In this document: positions 11,712 through 24,257 of the stretch, piece after piece | Position numbering within the stretch: the stretch's first letter is position 1 | How the letters are laid out: each line of letters begins with the position of its first letter | From: Diphasiastrum complanatum | Lineage: Eukaryota > Streptophyta > Lycopodiopsida > Lycopodiales > Lycopodiaceae | Reading direction: 5' to 3' | Length of the DNA: 64,000 nucleotides | Assembly (NCBI GenBank): GCA_029204225.1 | Contig: CM055102.1 | Span: 7,426,496-7,490,495 of the forward strand | Notes under the pieces: generated by a model | Databases searched by the model: none | The model's input: the letters and a program-made list of their open reading frames with translations, nothing else | What the model was told of the DNA's origin: nothing | Translations under genes and position numbers: made by a program

Positions 11712-12704
11712 GTGATGGCAAACATGGGAGAGTCCATTTTGAGTGAAAGTAGCAAATTGCATGGGATTTCCAACTATGCAGTGTGGAAATTCAAAATGAA
11801 AAACATATTGATGGAGAAAGACGTGTGGGAAGTCGTCACAGGTGATGAGAGAAGGCCGCCAAATGAAGCGGATATCAAAGTGTTCGACAAAAAGATGAGG
11901 AAAGCTTTGACCTTCATTAACTTGTCAGTGAAGGATCACATAATTACCCACATTTGTGATGTTGTTACACCTAGACAGGCATGGGATGTGCTAAAGGAGC
12001 AGTTTGAGACGTCAAATCCATCAAGAATCATGTATCTGAAATCAAAGTTGAATAGTGCCCTCATGGAGCAAGGAGAGCACATTCAGACGTACATGACCAG
12101 AATCAAGACAATGAGAGATGAACTGCATTCTATTGGTGAGCACATACGTGATGTGGAGCTGGTGCACAATGCATTGTGCGGCATTGTAGAGCCCTATCAG
12201 ATGTTTGTGAGCAGAATAGCATCAAGAGAAAGATTGCCAACCTTTGACGAGCTCACAGGAATCTTGATGCAGGAAGAGCAACGACGAGAAATGGTGAAAG
12301 CTAGACGTAAAAATACTGACGATCAGGCACTTGCGACACGCCAAAAACAAGGCAAGGGCAAGGGCAAGATGAAGTCTAAACATCAATTTGCCAAGTCTCA
12401 GGAGGACGAGAGATCTTCCAGTAAGACCAAGAAGAAAGGCAAGTGCTTCCATTTTGGTAAAAAGGGCCATTGGAAGAGTGAATGTCAAAAATTCCTGGCG
12501 GAACAAGGCAAGGGAAAACCAAAACAAGCAGGTAACCTTGTCGATGAGGGTGAGATTGAAGACTCTAGCATCTTTATATCTGCATTGTCATCTAATCAAG
12601 ATGATCAAGCATGGTGTATTGACTTGGGAGCCACAAGACACATGACAGGTAACAAGAATTGGTTCAGTAGCTTGAAAGTGTTGGATAATGGAACATCCGT
12701 TTGA
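11712..12704 (+). CDS. Family C Copia gag plus protease start, 330 codons, interrupted
   Basis: Open frame for gag and the start of protease. UBN2-type gag domain about residues 15-200 (NYAVWKFKMKNILMEKDVWE near residue 21), a Lys-rich basic stretch near 215-250, then a zinc knuckle CFHFGKKGHWKSEC near residue 245 with the second Cys replaced by Phe. The protease signature reads DLGATRHM instead of DSGA. A TGA ends the frame at 12702 although homologous sequence continues (EVLYVPGLKKNLLSVG near 12800). Gag packages RNA; the mutated knuckle and protease suggest this copy cannot do so alone. ATG 11712 or the next one at 11715 could be used. Confidence 0.75.
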   Translation: MMANMGESILSESSKLHGISNYAVWKFKMKNILMEKDVWEVVTGDERRPPNEADIKVFDKKMRKALTFINLSVKDHIITHICDVVTPRQAWDVLKEQFETSNPSRIMYLKSKLNSALMEQGEHIQTYMTRIKTMRDELHSIGEHIRDVELVHNALCGIVEPYQMFVSRIASRERLPTFDELTGILMQEEQRREMVKARRKNTDDQALATRQKQGKGKGKMKSKHQFAKSQEDERSSSKTKKKGKCFHFGKKGHWKSECQKFLAEQGKGKPKQAGNLVDEGEIEDSSIFISALSSNQDDQAWCIDLGATRHMTGNKNWFSSLKVLDNGTSV

Positions 12705-14305
12705 CAAGCAAATGGTGAGGTGTGCAAGATCAAGGGGATAGGCACCGTTTCAATTCAACTACTTGATGGCAAAAGCAGGATGATCAGGGAGGTACTTTAC
12801 GTACCAGGTTTGAAGAAAAATCTACTTTCTGTTGGAGTCATTACTGATCAAAAGTTGAAGTAGAATTCGCCCATGATCGTTGCTTTGTGAAGGATGTGAA
12901 CCAAAAGTTCAAAGTTATTGCAGATGGAGTAAGGGAGCCCAATACAGAATTGTACAGGTTGAATGCTACAATTAAGGGGCAACATGGACTTGTATCGTCC
13001 ATTCCATTGCAAACTAAGTTGTGGTATAAGAGGCTTGGTCACTTGAACTTGGAAAGCCTCAGTTTGTTGAGAAAATTGGAGATGGTAACAAGATTGCCTA
13101 CCATTAAAGATCACCTGAAATCGATGTGTGAATCTTGTGTATATGGAAAGCAGCATCGAGAAAAGTTCAATAAAGGGGGTGTTGCAAGAGCAAAGAACAT
13201 CCTAGATTTAACCCACACAGATTTATGCGGGCCTATGAGGACCATGTCCTTAGATAAAGTCTTCTATTTCATGACCTTTATTGATGATATGTCATGTAAG
13301 ACGTGGATCTACTTCTTGAAGAAGAAATCAGATGCATTGGACAGCTTCAAGAGCTTCAAAGCATTGGTTGAAAATTAGATAGGTAGGAAGATCAAAGTTC
13401 TAAGATCAGATAGTGGAGGTGAGTACAAGTCTAATGACTTCCATGATCTTTGTGATCAATGTGGGATTAAAAGACAATTTACGCAAGCTCATACTCCTGC
13501 TCTCAATGGTGTAGCTGAGTGCAAGAATCGTACGATTGTGGAAAGTGCCAGATCTATGCTAGCTGAGATGAAACTACCAAAAGATTTTTGGTCAGAAGCA
13601 TGCAGTACGGCAGTCTATCTTCAAAATAGAAGTCCTACCATTGCCATACCAAAGATAACACCTAAGGAAGCATTCTCGAAGAAGAAGCCAAAGGTAAACC
13701 ACTTGCGAATCTTTGGATGTAAGGCCTTTGTACACATTCCTAAGGAAGAAAGACATAAACTTGATGTAAAAGCTATCAAGTGCATATTCCTAGGATATGA
13801 TGATCGTGTAAAGGGCTATAGATGTTTTGATCCAATGGAAAACAAAATCCATATAAGCCGTGATGTTATCTTTGATGAATCCAAGATGTATGAAGACGAG
13901 GATGCTGAGAAGATAGACACATCCAGCGGGAAAGATGGTATAGTGAGGATACCACCTGATGATGATCCATTCATTGACCTTCCGAGTGATGAACATGAGG
14001 ACACATCTCAAGATACTACTACTCAACCTCAAGAGACAGGTCGGAGGGGTAGGGACAAACCTTTTGGTGCAAGAAGGATTGAAGTTGCAGGTGACAAACG
14101 CAAGGAGAAGGATGTACTGTGGGATACATTTTCACCAGGAAGCCGATCACCTGACAGGAAGCTCGCTAAGTGGTTTGAGAGATTGTTGGAGAGCCGCGAC
14201 ATGGATGAATTTCCAGGATCATCTAGCCAGGGAGAGCTACGAAGATCAGCAAGAGAGAAGACACAACCTGAAAGGTATGAAGCAAATTATGCTCTCTTAT
14301 CTAGG
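12705..14305 (+). pseudogene. Family C pre-integrase and integrase, broken pol
   Basis: After a frameshift near 12860 the 12887-13378 frame holds the pre-integrase HxxxC-type segment and integrase start (HTDLCGPMRTMS). A TAG at 13376 interrupts it. The catalytic region continues (SDSGGEYKSNDFHDL near 13409) and 13538-14305 covers the end of integrase and the linker to reverse transcriptase. The family frame ends abruptly after YEANYALLS at about 14305. In the related copy F (62547 down to 62146) the same point continues into reverse transcriptase, so C lacks reverse transcriptase, RNase H and 3' LTR. Confidence 0.75.
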
Positions 14306-14331
14306 AACAAATATTACAAGAAGAAACTATC

Positions 14332-14880
14332 TTACTTTGAATTGTATGGGATGATGAACATTGATGCCTCCTTGCTAGTGTGCCTAAAGAGCCTTCTGGC
14401 TTTCCTCTCTTTATTCAACAGATGCCCCAAAAATGGAGATACAACAAAAATCTTCTTTGTGACTGTATATGTATATTTATGTACATAGTATGCACAAGCA
14501 GATTCAACTACTGTGTCTGAAATATATGAGGTCTTCTCTTTTAGCTCCCTACAATGCGGGTCTTTGATATGCATTGAAAAATTAATATCGTCTATACAAA
14601 ACATAAACTCTCCTCCAAGATCATCTATTTTCTTGGCTATATACAAGTCAAAATCAATGTACCTCTCAGAATCAAAAAATGTGTCTTTAGATTCATTCAG
14701 AAGTCTAATGTGCAACTTTTTATCAGTTGCATCAACATCAGAAACAATCATGTCCACCACTATATTTAGGTCATCCTCATGTATAGAAGGAGAATCGTGC
14801 AGTTGAAGATCAGGGGTTAGGGGATGATCTTCATCAAATGATACAACAATGATATGACAAAGATCTGATCGTGATAGACA
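14332..14880 (-). CDS. Unknown protein fragment
   Basis: An open minus-strand frame of roughly 180 codons from about 14880 down to 14332, with the first ATG at 14760 (MVDMIVSDVDATDKKLHIRL). It is acidic and contains YIDFDLYIAKKIDDLGGEF. I recognise no domain. It abuts the breakpoint where family C sequence stops (14305), so it may be flanking DNA or an older element. There is no intact upstream start in a clear context and no known neighbour. Confidence 0.3.
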   Translation of the reverse strand, partial: CLSRSDLCHIIVVSFDEDHPLTPDLQLHDSPSIHEDDLNIVVDMIVSDVDATDKKLHIRLLNESKDTFFDSERYIDFDLYIAKKIDDLGGEFMFCIDDINFSMHIKDPHCRELKEKTSYISDTVVESACAYYVHKYTYTVTKKIFVVSPFLGHLLNKERKARRLFRHTSKEASMFIIPYNSK

Positions 14881-15350
14881 TATTCAATGGGTAAAAAACA
14901 TCATCTACGAACATTCATTCACATTAAGTCATCAACAAAATCCATAAAATAATCTATACATGATTTTGATCATTGTTAGATTCAATACCATACAAAACAT
15001 TTGTATATTGAAAATAATCCTCAATTTTTTTTTATAACTTGTCTAATTAGATATGCCATTAATTCTCAATAATATACATATCCAATTTGGGGCTAACTTT
15101 CTATTAGAGTGTCTTAAATATTAGCTAACTTCCCATTAGAGTGTCTAAAATACTAGGCTTAGATCAATCTTTTTTTTTTCAACAAATTTGTTTTATACTA
15201 TGAGATCGTAACACATCCAAAATCATGGATCCATAAGCTATTCATAATGAGCTTATTTTGCAAGCAATCATATAATAAAAAAATTTAATGAGTATACTTA
15301 GTGGTAGAGTGAAGAGAGAGAGAGAGAGGGAGGAGAGAGAGTGGGAAAGA

Positions 15351-15555
<205 letters not shown>

Positions 15556-15629
15556 CAAGTTTTTAGGGTTGTGAGAACATTCGATGAGAGAGAAAAATGT
15601 GGGCAGTGCTAGACCAGTAAAACGTGGTG

Positions 15630-15990
15630 CTGTCAGGGATACCTCTTTGCTGCCTTCGCAATGGTTGCTACCAGGGAAACATTGTGTGGATTTACTACCA
15701 AGGATACCTCTTTGCTACCTTTGCTGCCAGGGAAACGTTTTGTTGCACGGATTTACAATCAATCTGTCTGGTGGCATATTGCTTTTCCTCTCAGCGTTGT
15801 GTTGTGGCTGTGGTTGTGGGCGTAGGCTAGATCGATAGCGCACCCACTTTTGCACGGATTCACAATCAATCTATCTGGTGGCATATTGTTTTTCCTCTCA
15901 GCGCTGTGCTGTGGCTGTGGTTGTGGGCGCAGGCTGGATTGATGGCGCACCTGATTTGCAAAGATTCACAATCAATCTGTCATCGCACTT
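15630..15990 (+). repeat. Tandem duplications between two GA tracts (62 bp and 107 bp units)
   Basis: 'ggatacctctttgct' recurs at about 15638 and 15700. A 107-base unit starting 'tgcacggatttacaatcaat' at 15744 recurs at 15851, with a partial third copy from about 15957. The 107-bp copies differ mainly by transitions. No gene is supported. Confidence 0.8.
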
Positions 15991-16026
15991 TCTGATTGTC
16001 CCCAAAGTCTATCATAGATAAGGTGA

Positions 16027-16253
<227 letters not shown>

Positions 16254-17259
16254 CACTCTATTTTGTTCAGCATTTTGTTCTACGTTGCAAAAGTGGCTCT
16301 TGTGAAGAATGATTCTAAGTAAGCATATACCAAAACTATCTCCAAAGTTTGACCATCTAGTGTGAAAACATGAAAGATCCACATGTATTGAAGACAATTA
16401 TTTTGTGATGTACTTTAGGTTAAGTAAGTTGCAAAATCTCATGGGTCAAAGTACTCAAATTTTAGCTCATATACTACGCATCTCAAGGGCCAAATACCTG
16501 CCTATAGCTCTACCACGTTGCAAATCCAAAACTTTATTGACAAAGGCTGCTTCTACAACCTCCAACATATTTTAGATTTGCTTGTACCACTTTGACATTT
16601 ATGATTCGACAATCTTTTCCTACTTTGAGCTTTTGAAATGGGTGTTCTAAATACATCGCACTTCAATACATAGATAGTGCCAATAACAATTAGTGATAGG
16701 TATTGCCTAGTAGCTTGAGGACATTATAAGGCCAAGGGTACGAACAAAGTGTGTGTGTGTGTGTGAAATTAAAAATGGATATTTTGTGGAAATGAGAACT
16801 ATAGAAGACTTGTTGTTGGTGGCAATGAGTAATAGTCATATTTGTTTTAAAAAGCACGTCGTTCATTCATTTGATCATTTTTGGTGGGAACCTAGCTGGA
16901 CCACAAATTCAAACAAAAAGTAGGCACCTTGAAAATGATTTTGTAACAATCAAAACATAGAAATCCCAAATACAGCTCCAAATCACCAAAACTAGCCGAA
17001 CTTCTTAAACAATGCTGGCAACTAGACCCACATCATCTTCTCGTATAAAACCTTTTTAGAGATTGGTAAAGTTTCTCAATTTAAATCTCAAATTGGAGTT
17101 CAATTCACTTTCCATAGAGTAGCTTAGGTTTTCTAGCACCATAGAAAATGCCACAAAGCTATTACTAAGTGGAATCTTCTTTGGCATCTGGCTTTCTCAT
17201 TTGATGAGAAAAACAAACCTATCCCAAAACTAAAAACGTGATTGATCAACAACATGAAG

Positions 17260-17520
17260 CTATATCATGTCCCCAAATCTTTCGTAAAGTGCTTGCACCA
17301 GCAATTCACTATCCTTGCCAGGAATGTCCTTAAGCTGTGCATGGAAAATATTTTGTTGCATAGGAACACATAGGACTGCTACAATAATGAGCACATATCT
17401 ACCTTTGTCTTTCTGTTCATAAGCAAAAAGCCTCACCCAATGGTACCTCAATATATTAGCTAAATATCTATTCTTTTCCTTACACTTGCCTTCCTCTATA
17501 TAAAATGACCATTGCACCAA
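17260..17520 (-). CDS. Unknown short coding-like fragment
   Basis: 86 codons (MVQWSFYIEEGKCKEKNRYL at the start). No domain recognised. It lies downstream of the decayed DUF7869-like gene on the same strand and could be a 3' exon of it or unrelated. 17530-18870 shows nothing else I can support. Confidence 0.2.
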   Translation of the reverse strand: MVQWSFYIEEGKCKEKNRYLANILRYHWVRLFAYEQKDKGRYVLIIVAVLCVPMQQNIFHAQLKDIPGKDSELLVQALYERFGDMI

Positions 17521-18879
17521 GTCTTATGCAACAACACTCCACTCCATCCTACTATTCTTCTAAAACATTTTAGTAGATTTGTAGGAGTCTGCCAGTATCA
17601 CATGTTTTTTTTACTAAATCAAATTCTCCACTTAGCAAGTGCCTGATGTCACAAAAGAAACACGTGTATGACACCATTAATTTGCCACATGTGGAGATTG
17701 TAATAAAATTGTAACTGCAACAATTGGTGTAGCATGCTCTCGAACGTTCCCTGCAGCCTAAAGAACACACATTGTTAAGTCTCTACTTGTCTCCACGTTA
17801 TATGTTACGGTAAAAACGACTGTTTGCAACACTGAGGGTATCTGAATTGTGATACTTATGCATAACTAGAATAGCACTCAACATGCCGAAAGAAATTGAA
17901 AGATAGGTGTAGCTGCTAAAATACAGGAATCTGAATCATGATGAGAGTTTTTGAATGATCAATTGGCAACATTACGGAGAATAGAGATCTCAAAACTAGG
18001 TATTCAGTTGAAAACTATTAAAGTAGCCTAGAAATTGGAATCTGGCTCAACAATAGAGCTACGAGCTCACACATAATTCTGAGATGAATTTGGGCTCAAA
18101 GATGGCTTCTTTGGTAGTAATGGATAATTTTTAGAAATTTTTTGGCAAAGACGACTTTTCTAGCAGTGATGAAACCCCCAGTCGTTTGGCATATGGCTCA
18201 GCAATAGAGCTTCAACCTCACACATAATTTTTAGAAGGTTTTTTCTCAACCTACTCCCTTGTGAGTTGCATGTATATTGTAAGTAATACACTAGAATCAT
18301 GGCTCAATCCATGAGAAAACTAATTGTGTGATGTATCTCAATGTCACATCGAGTCCTTAGTCGTTCAAATGTATTGATCATCAATTGTTCATATCATCAT
18401 TGTATAGAGGTATAATCACTCTCCAGATACTTAAACAACACTTGGTTTTCCTTTAGCAAAAGGCAAGGAATAAAAACAAGTAAAAAAACAAAACCCTATT
18501 CTTTCCCAACATAGTCGATTCTTTTCTATTTCAAACAAGTTGCGAAAAGTTTCGAAAAGATCCATATTTTGATGTACGATATATCCATTTGATGTACAAT
18601 GTCAAGTGATAGAAGCACAAAATATAGCCTTTAATATGAAGACAAAGTTCTATCCTAGGTAACCAATTGTGGTCACCTAATATATCACAACGAACTAGTT
18701 TAGATCACGTTCAGATTTGTGCACATCTTACTATGTCTGAATGCACTCAAGTAGTAAAGACATTGTGTTGAAGAGAAACGAAAGATCTAGAATTACTCCA
18801 ATATTGACTACATGCCATTTTGGATTTTATGTCGGAACAAAACATTCTTTCTAACACAACTATTATCTCAGCTTTTTTT

Positions 18880-19810
18880 TTTGAAGATTTTCTTTTGCTG
18901 CTTGAATTGCAATATGAGGAATCTTCAATTGATTAATGGCATTTGGGTCTTTGCTTGCTCTCCAACTCCATAAAACCGTGAAGACATATTCCCAACGACT
19001 AGGGTCATTATCCTTGCATCTCCATTTTTTCTCCCAACAATCTCTGTATTGTGATTCTATTGATTGTCACTTTTTGGAAATAGGTTCCCACCAATCTACT
19101 AATACATGCATGTAGTTCACATGCCCTTCATGTGTATTAATTGACCTAGCTGCAGAACCCAACCAAACAGGGCATTGATTTCCATCATATGGTCTAATCA
19201 ACAAAAACATTCCTTCTTTGATGTGCATATGTGGTCTAAACTCTGGTCTAGTCCTTGCATTTCACAGACCACAATAATGAGGTTCGAGGTGGTCAACACG
19301 ATCATTTTGAAATGTTTGATTTTCTTTAATAAGTGAATCTTTCCACCTTGTTGAAGGCCAAAACTCCTTTTGCAATCGCGTCTCCAGTGTAGATGGTTCC
19401 TCGAGTCTCTTTATGATGGTGTCCCAATATTCTATAATTGGACCTATGTTATTGAAAAAGGTAGATTCATGTCTACAAGTGTCCTTAGATTTGATCCAAA
19501 ATGCCTTGTATATTTTCAACCCTTCAATCACAAGCTCGACATCCTTAATATGTGACATCCGAGGCAAAGCATGTGGTTCTCCTACTGGAAGCTTTGGTGA
19601 GCCATCTTGATTTCTTTTCCACATCTCTATCCCAGCCTCAGGTAGCCATTCCTTGTCCATCGGGTGCATTTTATCATGCATCAATGGAAATTATCTGACA
19701 ATACTAAATTTGAATTGTAGTGGTGAACTGTGTCCCACCAACTCTTCACTACCATGAGGCATGTAACTTCCACAATGATTTGAAGTCGGGGACTTCTTCG
19801 ATCACATAGG
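18880..19810 (-). pseudogene. C-terminal part of the DUF7869-like gene
   Basis: Reading from 19810 downward, PPSYVIEEVPDFKSLWKL is followed after a frameshift by EELVGHSSPLQFKFSIV, then the 19684-19262 frame (MHPMDKEWLPEAGIEMWKRN, IIEYWDTIIKRLEEP). After a TGA near 19266 the same frame runs on through KEGMFLLIRPYDGNQCPVWL and YMHVLVDWWEPISKK, and after another TGA to about 18880. The KEGMFLLIRP...VDWWEP block looks like a small SH3/Tudor-like barrel, as often follows transposase-like domains. At least two stops and one frameshift: a pseudogene. Confidence 0.5.
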
Positions 19811-20219
19811 ATGGTGGTGAACTAGCTTGTATGTTTCGAAAAACCTCCATCATTTGTGGCAACGTGTACATGCGTTGTCTCATAGTTCCTCAGAGAAGCG
19901 ACCAAACAAGGCATCTCTGTCCTCATGTGTGTACCCCACCATCATGAAGTTTAGGTGTATTTCTTCAAATATTCATTTTGCCACAAGCAACGACAAGAAG
20001 GCGAATAACCACCGATTTTTATATGTTTATCACAATTGTCCATTTGCAAAAACATTTTTTAGGCACCTTCCCTTGGTCGCCAAAACACAGACTCAAAAAT
20101 TACTATGCACACAGGCGTTCAGATCACTTGGTGCATCAGCATTATACAAGACATATAGAACATGTTACAAATTTTGCATTTGCACTCCACCTTGTTTTAA
20201 AGGGGTAGCAAGCTCGTAG
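19811..20219 (-). pseudogene. DUF7869-type transposase-like core, degenerate
   Basis: On the minus strand LQMDNCDKHIKNRW (about 20050-20005) is followed after a stop by IFEEIHLNF and FMMVGYTHEDRDALFGRF (about 19960-19890). The signature VGHTHEDxD and a preceding LQxDNxxKxNKNR block are the marks I know of the DUF7869 family, an RNase-H-fold, transposase-like domain seen in many eukaryotes. Here the His after VG is Tyr and the second acidic site reads EDRD. Stops (TGA) interrupt it at about 19963 and 19880. The plus-strand frame at 19827-20219 is a shadow. The family call is from memory of motifs. Confidence 0.55.
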
Positions 20220-20239
20220 TAACCCTCGAATATCGAGAG

Positions 20240-20740
20240 TTTTATGTCGTGCATTGATTTTAAGCTTCCCTTGACTCCCTCTCTAATATTTTATTCCAAA
20301 AATAGTACAATAACACACAATTTGTATTTTGCCATGAGGGTGGCCAAACAGTGTCGCACCAATGTAGTGATGTAACTTGAACTAATCGACTTGATATTAT
20401 AAAAAATGTACAGTGTGGGACTCTCCCAAGCAGATGAAGGAACGACCATGAAGTTCGATTCATCGACCCCATAGGAAATCGCTTTATTTCCTTTGGAGAG
20501 ATCTTCACTTTGCAAAAAAAATCTCCAAGAAGTGCCAGTGCTGCTCCCCGCATGACTTTGTCTCTGACTTATTTTTTCTTTTATTTTTTCAACAAATTGT
20601 GTTAAAGAGGGTGGTATGGCAGTCTGTAGCTTAGATGATATGCTTCTGCTGCTGCTTGTAGCCGCTCTAATCCAATCATAGACAAACTTTTTGCTGATAG
20701 ATGAGGATAGACGCTTTATTGCCTCTTTGTCATATTGCAC
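20240..20740 (-). pseudogene. Exon-like segment upstream of the DUF7869-like core
   Basis: A 149-codon open minus-strand frame (20740-20291; MQYDKEAIKRLSSSISKKF at the start, FFLQSEDLSKGNKAISYGVD in the middle). No domain recognised on its own. Its strand, order and spacing suit the N-terminal side of the DUF7869 core about 250 bases further on. Confidence 0.35.
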
Positions 20741-20939
20741 ATCTGCTGACAGAAATCAAGAACTTTACAACCTGCAGAGCTGTTGTTTCCTTGACAATTG
20801 TCGGCACACCATCTTTAGTGTATTTTTTTTTTTTTTTTGCCAAAATACAATTGGCCCTCTAAGAGTTTTTTGCATACCTTCATACAAATTGGGTCAAGCA
20901 AGTACCGCAACGATTTGAAAAATCTTACAATACTGAGTG

Positions 20940-21420
20940 GAACTGTTATGGCCATATTCAGTTAAGGACCTGGAATAGTCCTAATATGGTAGATTGGCCC
21001 TCCAGTGTTCGAGTTTATTGGTCATGCCTAGATATTCCACATTGAGGCCTGTTGGTGACTAATGACCTTGAGAGGACCCAGACACTCTAATTGAGACATA
21101 TGGAGTGGTGCATGTACATGTGACTGATATAGGCAGGAGGTATGCATGTAGAGCTGTAACCTATTTATAGTTGACCTGCATGGGAATTGCATGTGCTCAT
21201 GCATAGGATCCTACTCTCTATAAATTGAGGTAGTGATTATTCTCGACAACTTGGTCTAGGTTACCTGATGAGCTCTTCTCCTCTTGTTGTCACATTGGCA
21301 TGGCTTGGGGGCTAGATCCAGGAGGATTCTCCAGGAGGGATCTAGGTTTGGTTGGGTGGTTTTGCTCCATACTCTCTCTTGTGTGTTCCTATCCTCATCT
21401 TAGGGGATTGTCCCTAGTGG
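20940..21420. other. Non-coding insertion-like block inside the gene remnant
   Basis: This block separates two coding-like parts of the minus-strand gene and has no coding frame. A TATA-like 'ctctataaattgagg' lies at about 21217. It could be an intron, a solo LTR or part of one. I see no convincing terminal repeat or target duplication. Confidence 0.3.
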
Positions 21421-22676
21421 TCTTTACAAGAACGGTCTTTTGACGTTGTGGTGCATTAGGTGGCTCATCGTATGGAAGAGACTCAGCCACATAACGCTTC
21501 ATAACTTCCACGTAGTTATAAAACGCATCATCCGAACGCAACAAGATAATGGTATACTCCTCAAAGGTTCGATACAAGACCTGCAAATGCAGAGACGACA
21601 AAGTCTTCAAGGGCAACCTTTCCTTCAATGTGCCAAAGAGCTGACTGCCGAGAATGCCTAACATTCCTTGATAAAATTGGGCCATTCTTTTGCTTGTCTC
21701 TTGATCCTACTTCACTCCTTTGATGTATCGAGGCCTGTTCAACGAGATCCAGAGCTCCTGTGCATGCACCATTATTTCAGCCAGGTTGCTCCTTTTACGT
21801 TTGCTCTCAGGTTCGTAATTCAACCTGTTGGACTCCAAAATGTAGCGGGGCGTGCTATTATATATACAAATATACACATGCACATATGCAAATAGCCTAT
21901 CGTATAGTTGGCTATGAAGATTACCGGTTCTAATTGTGGTCAACACTATCTTGTTACAGGCAAAGCAAAAATGCTGACCATCAATAGGTTCAAAAAGTAC
22001 AATGAGATAAGAACCTATTTTTGCATAGCCCATCCAATCTGAAACCTTCATTGGAGTCCCTCTCTTTTGGATACAACTCTAAATACAATTGCACTACTTC
22101 CGCCATATCCACATGTTTGAATTCACGGTACATCTTTAAAAATTTCTCTGGACTATCAAACAAAACCTCAGGTTCATCTCCACTCTTGAAAGAAATCGGC
22201 CGCACTTTGAAATTGATGGAAGTAGGTGCAGGCCCATTTGTCATGCAAACTGATTGATACAACTACTCAACAAAAGAAAAATCAAGGGCATGCTGGTTCG
22301 TAAAAAGCGAGGCTCGACGAATATTCTTTGACTCAATTCGATACATATGCTTGCCCCAAACGTAACCAACATCATCAGAGGAATATGCATCGAGATTGAC
22401 ATTTGTTTCCTCCTCAAACTCACCCAATGCATCATCATTATAGGAGAATGATACAATGTCATAGAGGCCTCCAAATATTGTTCCAGTCAGATCAACCCTT
22501 GGCTCCAGTGGACGTTTGCCAGCCTGTCCAACCGGCCTGGCTGTCTTTCGACCAATAGAAATTTCGTCTTCTGGATGGCGTCGTTTCGATGTAACTTTTC
22601 GTCGTGCTTGTTTTCTACCTCCAGATAGAGTTGGAGCTGAGGATGGTGCCAGTTCTGTCTTAGAGAATAATTCCAC
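21395..22676 (-). pseudogene. Long coding-like stretch of the minus-strand gene
   Basis: From 22676 to 21990 one frame is open except for a TAG at 22263-22265. It is Lys/Arg-rich at first (GGRKQARRKVTSKRRHPEDE) and later holds ISFKSGDEPEVLFDSPEKF. After a frameshift near 22040 it continues to 21395 with one more stop near 21707 (LVLFEP-type segment, then MLGILGSQLFGTLKERLPL, YNYVEVMKRYVAESLPYDEP). No named domain. The consistency of the frame over 1.2 kb argues for a former gene. Confidence 0.4.
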
Positions 22677-23358
22677 TTATGTTCCTCTCAGGTCGTTGAC
22701 TACGGCCGTGGCAATTTCATCTGTCTCCATCATTGTTTCTTCACGTTCTCGCATCATTTCATGCAAGTTTTGAAGAGCAATCATCCCATCAGTAGATTTT
22801 CGTGATATCTACGCAATGCACCAGTTGAGTCATGAATTTTGGGTGCCTCCGTATAATACACTGTATCCGAGCAAGATGAAACAAAATGGCATTCTTCTCC
22901 ATTAGAACTCCGGGTCATGAATTAACCCTTTCAATCAGCATGGTTTCTGGAATTATAATCAACATCCTCCATCGAAAATCAAAGCTCACCAACCGATACT
23001 TTGGAGACAATGACAAAGACTTTCATGTACTGGCCGTTGGAACTAGGCTTCTAAACAATTTTCCATGCCTTTGTAAAGAAAATTGGATTCGCATCACCAA
23101 TGGGCATGAGGATAGTCTCTTCTGCTGCATAGAAAGCCTGCAAATGCTCATCATATAAACAACATTAGTATGAGAAGACAAAAACATAAAGTTTTTAATA
23201 TATATTATATATATGAAAGTATATATATGAGTTTATGACAATATATATATATATATATATAACCATAAATTATCTCATATGTGATTAAGGTTTTTAAATT
23301 AGAAAAAAAGTAAACCCCCCTCCTTGTTAAATTAAATTTTCCAAATTCAAGAAAAGGT

Positions 23359-23401
23359 TAAATCCCCCCGCCCACCCGCTGGGTGGGGGGGGGGGATTTA
23401 A
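23359..23401. repeat. C-run/G-run inverted repeat
   Basis: 'aaatcccccc' followed by gcccaccc, then gct, then gggtgggg and a G run ending in attta, forms a hairpin with arms of about 18 bases. It is flanked by homopolymer-rich, AT-rich sequence (23160-23460) with a short AT dinucleotide run near 23240. Homopolymer length may be unreliable. Confidence 0.7.
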
Positions 23402-23559
23402 AAAAAAAAGTTCTTATTTCAAATTTCTAGCCCCCCGGCATTGTTTTTTTTTTTTTTAATTCATTTTCCCCTCCAGCGCAAAATTTTCTCCCACGATTCG
23501 CTCTAGAAATTTTCTCGTGCGATTTGCAAAAATTTTGCGCACGATTCACGAAAATTTTG

Positions 23560-24160
23560 TGCGAGATGGCAAAATTTAGGTGGTAATACCACAGTTGAAG
23601 TTCCACTCTCGTCCGGACTTACTTCTCCATTATGCACGTTTATTGATGTGTTGTTGCTTGCATGTCGTAAATCCTTTCCAATGTTATTTTTCTCAAACTG
23701 AAGCAAATTCTATGTCGAAATATTTTTGTTCAAGTCCATTGCAATTTCTCTAGCCAATTTTGGCATGTGAAAGGGACCTTTGAGACAATAATCCATCAAC
23801 TGTCATTGTTTTTCAATTGTGTAGCATATGGATTTGCATGCGTTGTCCTATTAAAAGCCTCCAAGTCTCGCAAACATTTTGCCAAAGATCCAATGGTGAA
23901 ATTTGGATCCGATTTCCACAATGCCAATCCAAAGTGGCCAAATGCCTGCAAAACTACTCTATTTTTGGTGCAGACTTTCATCTGGTGAAATACACAAGTT
24001 TCTGCACATAGTCCATAATTGGGATAAAATGGTAACCAATTCTGACACATTTGACTGTCAAGCATCTAAAGTACATTAAGGGCCTGGCCACCTTTAATAA
24101 CTTCAACATCGTTTGAGTCTTCTTACGGTTCAAATGCGGTCTAGCTATCTAAAAAATGAA
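23560..24160 (-). pseudogene. Coding-like segment of the minus-strand gene
   Basis: 24065-23796 is open (MLDSQMCQNWLPFYPNYGLC, then LALWKSDPNFTIGSLAKCL). After a stop and frameshift the reading continues as MPKLAREIAMDLNKNI and then 23706-23560 (NNIGKDLRHASNNTSINVHN). No domain recognised. Placed on the same strand and in series with its neighbours. Confidence 0.35.
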
Positions 24161-24257
24161 GCTCTAGAAATACCATATTATTCACCAATCTTTCTCACAA
24201 ATACCTCTTCCGTTATACATCATTTTTCTAGTTCCCATTGGTGCTGATGAAAATGAA

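Noticed and set aside
12222-12527. Minus-strand 101-codon ORF within gag
   Set aside because: Shadow of the plus-strand gag, whose domain motifs are clear.
19827-20219. 130-codon plus-strand ORF
   Set aside because: It is the shadow of the minus-strand DUF7869-like core, which has recognisable motifs.
20940-21420. Solo LTR
   Set aside because: A TATA-like box is present, but no TG...CA ends with a matching target duplication could be found.
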